Below are positions 10,019-17,528 of a stretch of DNA of 64,000 nucleotides, in pieces. The stretch is from NCBI RefSeq assembly GCF_900108035.1, contig NZ_FNVS01000006.1, forward strand, positions 62,001 through 126,000, read 5' to 3'. Numbering within the stretch: the first letter of the stretch is position 1; the number at the start of each line of letters is the position of its first letter. Under the pieces are notes generated by a model. It worked only from the letters and a program-made list of their open reading frames with translations, did not search any database and was not told where the DNA came from. The stretch is from Parabacteroides chinchillae. GTDB lineage: Bacteria; Bacteroidota; Bacteroidia; Bacteroidales; Tannerellaceae. The translations under genes were made by a program, and so were the position numbers.

Positions 10019-10490
10019 ATGATCATCGGAGTACCCAAAGAGATTAAGAACAACGAGAATCGCGTGGCTCTTACACCTGCCGGAGCAAAAGAATTAGTTA
10101 AAAGAGGCCATACTGTCTATGTACAGCATACGGCGGAAGAAAACAGCGGTTTTCCGGACGCGGCCTACGAGCAGGCGGGAGCGAAAATACTTCCTGCCAT
10201 CGAAGATGTCTATCCAGGAAGGCGCCCGCTTCCTTGAAAAGCCTCAAGGAGGCAAAGGAGTCTTACTGGGAGGCGTGCCCGGTGTAAAATCCGCCAAGAT
10301 ATTAGTGTTAGGAGGAGGAGTTGTAGGCCAGAATGCCGCCTTGATGGCCGCAGGTCTGGGAGCCGACGTTACGATTGCAGATATTTCATTGCCCCATCTC
10401 CGCTATCTGAGTGAAACGATGCCGGCAAATATCAAGACATTATATTCTTCAGCTTATAATTCGGTCTGCCTTATCATCCTGTCTAACTAA
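10019..10490 (+). pseudogene. ald: Alanine dehydrogenase remnant with internal and 3' deletions
   Basis: Intact Ald (about 370 residues) oxidatively deaminates L-alanine with NAD. The ATG at 10019 begins a near-consensus N-terminus (MIIGVPKEIKNNENRVALTP) that matches the family to about residue 65 (IEDVY, near 10211). The sequence then shifts frame and resumes at family residue about 140, with [22 protein letters not shown] and the Rossmann motif [24 protein letters not shown]. Homology ends around IKTLYSSAYN (about 10458) and a stop follows at 10490. Roughly 70-75 central codons and about 160 C-terminal codons are missing, so no active enzyme can be made. No substituted gene or insertion sequence is visible at either break. 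Confidence 0.9.
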
Positions 10491-10615
10491 GCTATAGCAA
10501 ATAAAAAGCATATTTATTCTCATTCAACCTTATGCATATTACCATAACCAATCCAACAAACGCGTATTCGATAATCTCAATTATCTTTATAGAATTTTAA
10601 AAAATAGCAAAATAT

Positions 10616-10646
10616 TTTGTTCCTCTATCTGCACTAAGTACCTTAG
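10616..10646 (+). promoter_or_regulatory. Bacteroides-type promoter for the TPR gene
   Basis: TTTG (10616-10619), a 19-bp spacer, then TACCTTAG (10639-10646), one mismatch from TAnnTTTG. It is 34 bp upstream of the ATG at 10681. Confidence 0.6.
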
Positions 10647-10680
10647 CCTACGTTAACATTTCAAACTATATTTTATTATC

Positions 10681-11421
10681 ATGAAGAAAATTGTTTTATT
10701 ATTGGCTCTATGCCTTAGTGCCGGACATATGTTTGCACAAGATGCCGACAAATTCAGAGAAGCAGGTGATGCTGCCTTAAAAGCTAAAGATTATGCAAAT
10801 GTAGTGACAAACTACAGCAAGTATCTGGAAGCAACCAATTACCAGGATACAGTACGTATTTACAACTGCGGCTTTGCTGCTACCCAGGCAAAGAAACCGG
10901 CAGAAGCAGCCAAATTCTTTGACATGGCCATTAAATACAAATACAATATTGATGATGCTTATCTGGGAAAAGCGATGGCTTTACGCAACCAAAACAAAGC
11001 TGCCGAATTCACAGCTACCGTAGAAGAGGGCATGAAAGCCATACCTGAAAACAATCCCAAGCGTGGCAATCTGGAAAAATTATTGTATGTATATTGCATT
11101 AAATCGGGTCAAGCAGCACAAAAAGCCGGTAAATATGACCAGGCAGAAGAACTATTCAAAGATGTATTGACCGTGTCAAACAAAAAATACAAGACAAATG
11201 CTCTTTACAGTGCAGGAGTTATGTATTACAACAAAGCAGCAAAAGTCCTGCAGGAAGTAACTCCCCTAGCAACCTCGGAGCCGGATAAATATAAGACAGC
11301 CAAAGCAGCAGCCGATGCAGATATGGCAAAAGCCAAAGATTTTATCCAGCAAGCTCTGGCCATTACTCCCGGCGATGCAAACTCTAAGAAAATACTAGAT
11401 GCTATCAATGCAACTAAATAA
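10681..11421 (+). CDS. Periplasmic TPR-repeat protein
   Basis: This 246-residue product starts with a signal peptide (MKKIVLLLALCLSAGHMFA-Q). Lys/Ala-rich helical repeats follow, with TPR character at about residues 25-55 (FREAGDAALKAKDYANVVTNYSKYL), 65-90 (AATQAKKPAEAAKFFDMAI) and 145-230 (AAQKAGKYDQAEELFKDVL and a final helix ending AITPGDANSKKIL). TPRs are protein-interaction scaffolds; no catalytic domain is present and the partner is unknown. The gene stands alone between its own promoter and a strong terminator and is convergent with rseP. Confidence 0.8.
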   Translation: MKKIVLLLALCLSAGHMFAQDADKFREAGDAALKAKDYANVVTNYSKYLEATNYQDTVRIYNCGFAATQAKKPAEAAKFFDMAIKYKYNIDDAYLGKAMALRNQNKAAEFTATVEEGMKAIPENNPKRGNLEKLLYVYCIKSGQAAQKAGKYDQAEELFKDVLTVSNKKYKTNALYSAGVMYYNKAAKVLQEVTPLATSEPDKYKTAKAAADADMAKAKDFIQQALAITPGDANSKKILDAINATK

Positions 11422-11445
11422 ATAAACAGACTATATCTCTTTTTT

Positions 11446-11495
11446 AAAACAAACAAGCCTGCTGGTGATGATAAACCAGCAGGCTTGTTTGTTTT
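11446..11495. terminator. Bidirectional terminator between TPR gene and rseP
   Basis: A perfect 20-bp stem (11446-11465 with 11476-11495; core CAAGCCTGCTGG/CCAGCAGGCTTG) with a 10-base loop is flanked by A and T runs, so it can stop transcription from both sides of this convergent pair. Confidence 0.93.
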
Positions 11496-11512
11496 AAATT
11501 AAATATATAATT

Positions 11513-12841
11513 CTACTTTATAAAGAACCGGAATATATCATTTCCGTTTGCATAGAGCAGCAAAGCAAACAAAATAGCCATACCTGTCATCTGTGCATAT
11601 TCCAAGAATTTATCACTTGGCTTACGACGTGCGATTACCTCATAAAGAAGGAACATCACATGTCCTCCATCCAAAGCCGGAATAGGCAGGATATTCATAA
11701 ATGCCAGAATAATTGAAAGAAATGCAGTACGTTCCCAGAACAAACGCCAGTTCCATTCGGAAGGAAACAGTCCACCTATTGTACCGAATCCGCCCAGGTT
11801 AGAAGCACCTTCTTTTGTAAAGACATACTTCATATCGCTTATATACCCTTTCAGCGTATTAACCCCCAACATAATACCGGCAGGGAATGACTCGAAGAAA
11901 CCATATTTACGTGTTACCGTCTGATAAAGATCTTGCGGAAGCATAATGAATACGCCTAATTTGCCTGCCGAATCCGTTGTTAGCGTAAGGTTTTGGAGTT
12001 GACCGTTACGGAAAAAGCCCAGTTCTATCTCCTTATTTTTATTCTGAGCCAATATTTTAGATGCATCATCAAAAGTAGGGACAGACGTTCCATTAATAGA
12101 AACGATGCTATCTTTTGGCTGCAGGCCTGCAATTGCGGCAGGAGTATTTCCAGATTCCACTTCACGTACAATCATAGGTATACGGAATGGATCTGCAAAC
12201 CCCTTTTTATCATGCATAACACGCTGCATCATATCTTCCGGCATAGCAATAACAGTTTCCACGCCATCACGCAAAACAGTTACATTTTTTGCATTTACCA
12301 CCGCACGGAAAGCCGCTTCGTTATATCGTTCCAGATCAACATCATCGGCTTTTAATAAAATATCGCCATCACGAAAACCTATCTCCTGGAAAGTTTCGCT
12401 GTAGTTCATACCCATTTTCATGTTCTTTAATGGCAAGTAGGTATCTCCCCATGTGAAAAGAACCATCGAGTAGATGAACAACGCTAACAAAAAGTTGAAT
12501 AGCACCCCGGCTACCATAATCATCAATCTCTGTCCGGCTGATTTGGAACGGAACTCATACGGTTTTGCCGGCTGAGCCATCGCCTCTTTATCCATACTTT
12601 CATCAATCATACCGGATATTTTACAATACCCTCCCAACGGCAACCAGCCGATACCATATTCCGTATCACTGTTCTTTGGCTTAAATTTGAAGAGTGAGAA
12701 CCACGGATCAAAGAACAAGTAGAACTTTTCCACACGTACCTTGAATATCCGGGCAAAAATAAAATGCCCGAACTCGTGTACCAACACTAAAATCGACAAG
12801 CTCAGAATCAGTTGCAACGCCTTAATCAAAAATGTTTCCAT
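11513..12841 (-). CDS. rseP: Site-2 intramembrane zinc protease RseP
   Basis: RseP cleaves transmembrane anchors such as anti-sigma factors and signal-peptide remnants within the inner membrane. The 442-residue protein shows the zinc motif HEFGH at residues 22-26 in the first helix, two PDZ-like regions (about 130-210 and 215-290, with the second containing AGLQPKDSIVSINGT), and the second active-site motif ILPIPALDGGHVM near residue 385 supplying the third ligand Asp. It is the last gene of the leftward DUF4290-murA-rimM-M23-dxr-rseP cluster, 32 bp after dxr, an order familiar from Bacteroidales. Confidence 0.96.
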   Translation of the reverse strand: METFLIKALQLILSLSILVLVHEFGHFIFARIFKVRVEKFYLFFDPWFSLFKFKPKNSDTEYGIGWLPLGGYCKISGMIDESMDKEAMAQPAKPYEFRSKSAGQRLMIMVAGVLFNFLLALFIYSMVLFTWGDTYLPLKNMKMGMNYSETFQEIGFRDGDILLKADDVDLERYNEAAFRAVVNAKNVTVLRDGVETVIAMPEDMMQRVMHDKKGFADPFRIPMIVREVESGNTPAAIAGLQPKDSIVSINGTSVPTFDDASKILAQNKNKEIELGFFRNGQLQNLTLTTDSAGKLGVFIMLPQDLYQTVTRKYGFFESFPAGIMLGVNTLKGYISDMKYVFTKEGASNLGGFGTIGGLFPSEWNWRLFWERTAFLSIILAFMNILPIPALDGGHVMFLLYEVIARRKPSDKFLEYAQMTGMAILFALLLYANGNDIFRFFIK

Positions 12842-12873
12842 CTATTATCTGTTCTGTTATTAAATTGTTCTTG

Positions 12874-14025
12874 TTATTTTATCATAGAAGCCGTAAGACG
12901 CCGGGCTTCTTCATCTGTTGCCACATAATCTTCATAAGAAGGTGCTGCAACGAAAGTAGCCCGTTCCATTGTCTTTTCAATTATATCACTCATCTGAAGA
13001 AAACCTATTTCATCCCGCAAAAAAGAAGCAACAACCACTTCGTTTGCCGCATTCAATATACAAGGCATATTTCCACCTTTTCCGACAGCCTCAAAAGCAA
13101 ACGCCAGATTACGAAAACGCTTCATATCCGGTTCTTCAAATGTAAGTGTCGAATATTGGCTGAAATCCAGACGCGGAGCCATACTTTTCATGCGCTTCGG
13201 AAAAGAAAATGCATAAGCAATAGGCAACTTCATATCCGGAGTGCCCAACTGTGCAATAACCGCCCCATCCTCAAACTGTATCATTGAATGAATAACAGAC
13301 TGCGGATGAACAACAACCTGTATCTGATCCGGCGACACACCAAACAACCATTTCGCTTCAATCATCTCGAAGCCTTTATTCATCATTGAAGCAGAATCGA
13401 TGGTTATCTTTGCCCCCATTGTCCAGTTAGGATGTTTTAAGGCCTGTACTTTAGTAACATGGGCCAATTCATCCAATGTCTTTGTTCTGAATGGTCCGCC
13501 CGATGCTGTCAGAAGTATCTTCTCCAGCGGATTATCATACCCACAAGCTAAACACTGAAAAATGGCTGAATGTTCGGAATCAACCGGCAAGATAGGTACT
13601 TTATGCTCGGTAGCCAGACTGTTAATCAATTCGCCGGCAACAACCAGAGTTTCTTTATTAGCCAAAGCAATGGCTTTACCGGCTTTAATAGCGGCAATTG
13701 TAGGCTTCAAACCCGAATATCCCACCATAGCTGTAAGAACCATATCTATAGGTTCTGCCTGTACAACTTGTGCTATTGCTTCCGATCCTGCCCATACTTT
13801 GATAGGCAAGTCTTCAAGCGCCTCTTTCAGTTCCGGATATTTTTGTTCATTAGCTATTACTACCACTTCAGGCATAAACTTACGTGCCTGATTAATCAAT
13901 AAGTCCACCTGATTATTAGCAGTCAGGGCATATACCTCAAACAGATCGGCATGCTCGCTCACTACTTCCAAAGCCTGGGTTCCGATAGATCCCGTGGAAC
14001 CCAATATTGCTAATTGTCTTTTCAT
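12874..14025 (-). CDS. dxr: 1-deoxy-D-xylulose 5-phosphate reductoisomerase
   Basis: Dxr converts DXP to 2-C-methyl-D-erythritol 4-phosphate with NADPH and a divalent metal, the second step of the non-mevalonate isoprenoid pathway. The 383-residue product has the NADPH loop GSTGSIG at residues 9-15, the LANKETLVVAGE segment, the metal-binding VDSEHSAIFQC, the flexible-loop region HPNWTMGAKITIDSASMMNKG and the VVHPQSVIHSMI motif. Length and motifs are complete. It lies 6 bp after the M23 peptidase gene in the same operon. Confidence 0.97.
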   Translation of the reverse strand: MKRQLAILGSTGSIGTQALEVVSEHADLFEVYALTANNQVDLLINQARKFMPEVVVIANEQKYPELKEALEDLPIKVWAGSEAIAQVVQAEPIDMVLTAMVGYSGLKPTIAAIKAGKAIALANKETLVVAGELINSLATEHKVPILPVDSEHSAIFQCLACGYDNPLEKILLTASGGPFRTKTLDELAHVTKVQALKHPNWTMGAKITIDSASMMNKGFEMIEAKWLFGVSPDQIQVVVHPQSVIHSMIQFEDGAVIAQLGTPDMKLPIAYAFSFPKRMKSMAPRLDFSQYSTLTFEEPDMKRFRNLAFAFEAVGKGGNMPCILNAANEVVVASFLRDEIGFLQMSDIIEKTMERATFVAAPSYEDYVATDEEARRLTASMIK

Positions 14026-14031
14026 GGATAA

Positions 14032-14907
14032 TTAAAATGCTATATATTCTTCAGGATTGACCGGATTCCCTTTATACCATAGCTCAAAATGCAAATGGGG
14101 TCCTGTTGATAATTTACCAGTATTCCCCACCAAAGCAATGGCTTCGCCTGCTACGACATGATCTCCGGTTTCCTTTAAAAGAAGTTCATTATGCTTATAA
14201 ATGGAAAGAAATCCATTCTTATGTTGTACTTGTATTACATTTCCGTAATTGGGATCATACCCGGTAAAAACAACCGTTCCGTCCAATGTGGATAATACAC
14301 TTTCTTTTGGGGATGATGCAATATCCACCCCAAAATGCCGGATATCCGTCTCATAATGAGAAGAGACAATTCCGTTTGCCGGTTTATAAAAAAAGATTCC
14401 GTCCGTAGGAACGGGATTCGGATTAAGCACTGCCAGGTTATATTTTTCTTCTTCCTCAAAATTCTTGACAAACTTTTCCTCTTCTTTACTACGGGGAATA
14501 TTATAATCGGCATTGGCATGTGCCAGCGAATCAATCTCACGGATAGAATCAATAGGAGCAGTTCCTGTTAGAATACCTACTACATTTCTTAAATACAGGG
14601 ATTGTATAGCCATCATCCGTTCCAAAGAATCCGCACGCAAAGCATTCTGCATAATTTCTTTACGAACCTCTACATCCAGATAGCCCGGAAGATAATTTCG
14701 GATAGGCGTTTTAATGATAATCAGTGCTGTCACACTTACAAGAAAAAATGCAAACACCCCCAATGTCATAAATGCAGAAAGCTGAGACAGCCGGAAAGAC
14801 CAAACCTCCTCCAACGTACCTTCATTGAAAAAAGAAAGTTTGTATTTGAAACGAATCCGGTGCCAGAATGATTTAGTATTTTTCTTCTTTTGTTTTTTTG
14901 ATGCCAT
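14032..14907 (-). CDS. M23 (LytM-type) peptidoglycan endopeptidase
   Basis: The 291-residue protein has a basic cytoplasmic N-terminus (MASKKQKKKNTKSFWHRI), one membrane helix at about residues 48-70, a periplasmic helical linker and a C-terminal M23 domain. Zinc ligands are visible in RHFGVDIAS (His and Asp) and GPHLHFELW (HxH), so it should be an active endopeptidase on peptide crosslinks or an activator of another hydrolase. The domain core YGNVIQVQHKNGFLSIYKH is typical of Bacteroidetes members. It lies between rimM (15 bp) and dxr (6 bp). Its physiological substrate is not known from sequence. Confidence 0.92.
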   Translation of the reverse strand: MASKKQKKKNTKSFWHRIRFKYKLSFFNEGTLEEVWSFRLSQLSAFMTLGVFAFFLVSVTALIIIKTPIRNYLPGYLDVEVRKEIMQNALRADSLERMMAIQSLYLRNVVGILTGTAPIDSIREIDSLAHANADYNIPRSKEEEKFVKNFEEEEKYNLAVLNPNPVPTDGIFFYKPANGIVSSHYETDIRHFGVDIASSPKESVLSTLDGTVVFTGYDPNYGNVIQVQHKNGFLSIYKHNELLLKETGDHVVAGEAIALVGNTGKLSTGPHLHFELWYKGNPVNPEEYIAF

Positions 14908-14922
14908 GTCCTTTTCTTCACT

Positions 14923-15444
14923 TTACAAATCCAACAAGCCCTCAGGAAGAGAAACAACGATGTGTTTATCCGCATGATTTATGCTTGTTATCAATTCTTC
15001 CACAGCCGGGAAAAGAAGTTCTCTCCCTTTATAGTCCACTTTGAAAAGTACATTAACCGTACTTTCATCAACATCTGATATCTCCCCCAGTTCTCCCAGA
15101 TGTTCATCTGCCACGGTATAACCGATAAAACTATCCCACGTCATATTTCCGGTCAGATCGTCATCGCCTATCGCATCCAACGGATAATAAACATCCCTGT
15201 TGACAAACTCCCGGGCAGCATCTTCATTGTCGACGCATTCCAACTTCAACAAAACCACATTATCACTTTTATAGCGAAATTCCTCGATAAAGAAAGGAAC
15301 CAGAATGCCGTCAATATCACAAACAATATAAGGATCGTCTGCATCATCAAAGACATCACTGTTTGTAACCAAGGCCAGTTCTCCCTTAATACCATGCGGT
15401 TTAGCAAACTGTCCTATCTTAAAAACCTCTTCTTCCTTTATCAT
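14923..15444 (-). CDS. rimM: 16S rRNA processing protein RimM
   Basis: RimM binds the 30S subunit near S19 and helps mature the 16S 3' domain. The 173-residue product starts IGQFAKPHGIKGELAL, the RimM N-terminal beta-barrel signature, and has the PRC-barrel half WDSFIGYTVADEHLGELGEI and VVSLPEGLLDL at the C-terminus. It is unusually acidic in the N-terminal domain (DVFDDADDPY). It is encoded 12 bp downstream of murA in the same operon, as in other Bacteroidales. Confidence 0.94.
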   Translation of the reverse strand: MIKEEEVFKIGQFAKPHGIKGELALVTNSDVFDDADDPYIVCDIDGILVPFFIEEFRYKSDNVVLLKLECVDNEDAAREFVNRDVYYPLDAIGDDDLTGNMTWDSFIGYTVADEHLGELGEISDVDESTVNVLFKVDYKGRELLFPAVEELITSINHADKHIVVSLPEGLLDL

Positions 15445-15456
15445 GGCATGTTATCT

Positions 15457-16761
15457 TTAAAGCCGGGTAATCCGGGCACCTATGTTATTCAATCGTTTAT
15501 CTATATTCTGATATCCACGGTCTATCTGGTCGATATTATGAATACGACTGGTTCCTTCCGCACTCATGGCAGCAATCAGCAATGCAATACCCGCGCGAAT
15601 ATCTGGAGATACCATTGTTGCAGCACGCAACTTAAAACGGTTTCCCAGCCCGATTACCGTCGCCCGGTGAGGATCGCATAATATAATTTGTGCACCCATA
15701 TCGATCAGTTTATCTACAAAAAACAAACGGCTCTCAAACATCTTCTGGTGGATAAGCACACTGCCTACCGCCTGCGTTGCCACAACAAGAAAAACACTCA
15801 GCAAGTCCGGCGTAAGGCCAGGCCAGGGAGCATCTGCAATTGTCATGATAGAACCATCTATAAATGTATCAATTTCATACGAATCATGTGTAGGAACATA
15901 AATATCATCACCCTGCTGTTCAACCTGAATACCTAAACGGCGAAAAGATTCGGGGATAATTCCTAATTTATCATATCCTGTATTTTTTATTGTAATGTCA
16001 GACCCTGTCATGGCAGCCATACCAATAAAACTGCCTACTTCAATCATATCGGGCAATATGCGGTGTTCAGTTCCACCTAAAGACTCTACGCCTTCAATAG
16101 TCAACAGATTGGATCCAACCCCCGATATACGGGCTCCCATGCGGTTAAGCATAGCCGAAAGCTGCTGAAGATAAGGCTCGCAGGCTGCGTTATAAATAGT
16201 GGTCACTCCTTCTGCCAGCACTGCTGCCATAAGGATATTTGCAGTTCCGGTTACAGAAGCTTCGTCCAGAAGCATATAAGCACCCTTCAAACGGCGTGCC
16301 TCTATTTCGTACAATTGATGTTCGGCATCATAACTAAAGCAAGCCCCCAATTTCTGAATACCTACAAAATGCGTATCCAAACGACGACGGCCTATTTTAT
16401 CGCCGCCCGGCTTCGGAATCATAGCCTTGCCAAAACGGGCAACCAGCGGACCAACAATCATAACCGAACCACGAAGAGAGGCGCTTTTACGCAAAAAGTC
16501 ATCCGTCTTCAAATAATCCAGATCAATATCATCTGCCTGGAAAGTGTAAGTATCTGCACTTGGATGCTCCACTTTCACATTCATATCCCGTAAAAGTTGT
16601 ATCAGGTTATTTACATCCAATATATCAGGAATGTTATGAATAGTCACCTTTTCCGAGGTAAGCAAGATTGCACAAATCACCTCCAAAGCCTCATTTTTAG
16701 CACCTTGGGGAGTAATTTCTCCGGATAGTTTATAACCTCCTTCTATAACAAATGAGCTCAT
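15457..16761 (-). CDS. murA: UDP-N-acetylglucosamine 1-carboxyvinyltransferase, Asp-type
   Basis: MurA transfers enolpyruvate from PEP to UDP-GlcNAc, the first committed step of peptidoglycan synthesis. The 434-residue protein has the EPSP-synthase fold, with AKNEAL around the substrate-binding Lys22-Asn23 and LVARFGKAMIPKPGG before the active loop. The loop residue that is Cys115 in E. coli is Asp121 here (PGGDKIGRRR; codon 16399-16401). Enzymes with Asp at this place, known from Mycobacterium and Chlamydia, work but are not alkylated by fosfomycin. The start overlaps the DUF4290 stop by 4 bp (ATGA), so translation is coupled. Confidence 0.96.
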   Translation of the reverse strand: MSSFVIEGGYKLSGEITPQGAKNEALEVICAILLTSEKVTIHNIPDILDVNNLIQLLRDMNVKVEHPSADTYTFQADDIDLDYLKTDDFLRKSASLRGSVMIVGPLVARFGKAMIPKPGGDKIGRRRLDTHFVGIQKLGACFSYDAEHQLYEIEARRLKGAYMLLDEASVTGTANILMAAVLAEGVTTIYNAACEPYLQQLSAMLNRMGARISGVGSNLLTIEGVESLGGTEHRILPDMIEVGSFIGMAAMTGSDITIKNTGYDKLGIIPESFRRLGIQVEQQGDDIYVPTHDSYEIDTFIDGSIMTIADAPWPGLTPDLLSVFLVVATQAVGSVLIHQKMFESRLFFVDKLIDMGAQIILCDPHRATVIGLGNRFKLRAATMVSPDIRAGIALLIAAMSAEGTSRIHNIDQIDRGYQNIDKRLNNIGARITRL

Positions 16762-17363
16762 CGACTTTTGCGCGTATAGTTTTTCTTACTATTATTATTA
16801 GAATTACGAGCCAGAATATCACGACTCTCTGTTAGTTTATGCACCTCTTCATCCAAAACAATCTCACCACTGGACAACTCATCGAGATCTTTAAAAATCT
16901 TACGATCATCAACTGATTCTTTATTCCAGGTAAGGAAAGATTTCTTCATTTGGTTTGCCAGCAATTTTATAAGCTGGTCACGCTCTACTCCATTCTCAAA
17001 TTCAGTCGCTTTGCGAATCATCAGTTCCAATGTCTTTCCGTAATGACGGTAGCGAATACGTGAATTGCCATACGGAATACGTGGAGGACGTGAATAAAGA
17101 TTTTCCTTCTTCACGATTTCATACGGATAATCAATATCCAGCTTAAAATCGGCCATAATTGCCAAATGATCCCAAAGAATATGCTTAAAGTCATTTACAT
17201 CACGTAAGTGCGGGAACATATTTCCCATAATATTTATAATCGTATTAGCGCAACGTTTACGTTCTTCCCTATCCTGAATAGAGACACAGTAGTCCACCAT
17301 ATTTTGGATATTACGTCCATATTCCGGCAACGCCAATCTCTTTTCTTCTGTATTGTATTTCAT
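16758..17363 (-). CDS. DUF4290 protein of unknown function
   Basis: This 201-residue, mostly helical and charged protein has no signal peptide or membrane segment. It matches the Bacteroidetes-specific DUF4290 family by its N-terminal YNTEEKRLALPEYGRNIQNMV, the MFPHLRDVNDFKHILWDHLA segment, and PYGNSRIRYRHYGK. It is the first gene of the operon leading into murA and the gene order is conserved in the order, which hints at a role tied to cell-wall or ribosome biogenesis; no activity is known. The basic tail (SKKNYTRKSR) might bind nucleic acid, but that is speculation. Confidence 0.9.
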   Translation of the reverse strand: MKYNTEEKRLALPEYGRNIQNMVDYCVSIQDREERKRCANTIINIMGNMFPHLRDVNDFKHILWDHLAIMADFKLDIDYPYEIVKKENLYSRPPRIPYGNSRIRYRHYGKTLELMIRKATEFENGVERDQLIKLLANQMKKSFLTWNKESVDDRKIFKDLDELSSGEIVLDEEVHKLTESRDILARNSNNNSKKNYTRKSR

Positions 17364-17385
17364 TCCTTCAATATTGTTTAGTTCG

Positions 17386-17393
17386 CAAATTTA
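17386..17393 (-). promoter_or_regulatory. -7 box for the DUF4290-murA-rseP operon
   Basis: TAAATTTG on the minus strand fits TAnnTTTG and lies 22 bp upstream of the ATG at 17363. Confidence 0.5.
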
Positions 17394-17456
17394 CACATTA
17401 TAATTGACTTATAAGGAAGAGCGCTAATAAAAAACTTCTTAATAACTCTTTAACTA

Positions 17457-17487
17457 TTTGTTTTTTAAATTAGAAAATATACCTTCG
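17457..17487 (+). promoter_or_regulatory. Bacteroides-type promoter for the large GH2 gene
   Basis: TTTG (17457-17460), 19-bp spacer, TACCTTCG (17480-17487), one mismatch from consensus, 41 bp before the ATG at 17529. Confidence 0.6.
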
Positions 17488-17528
17488 CCGTTCGTTTCAT
17501 TTACCGAACATTATAGACCACGCACATA

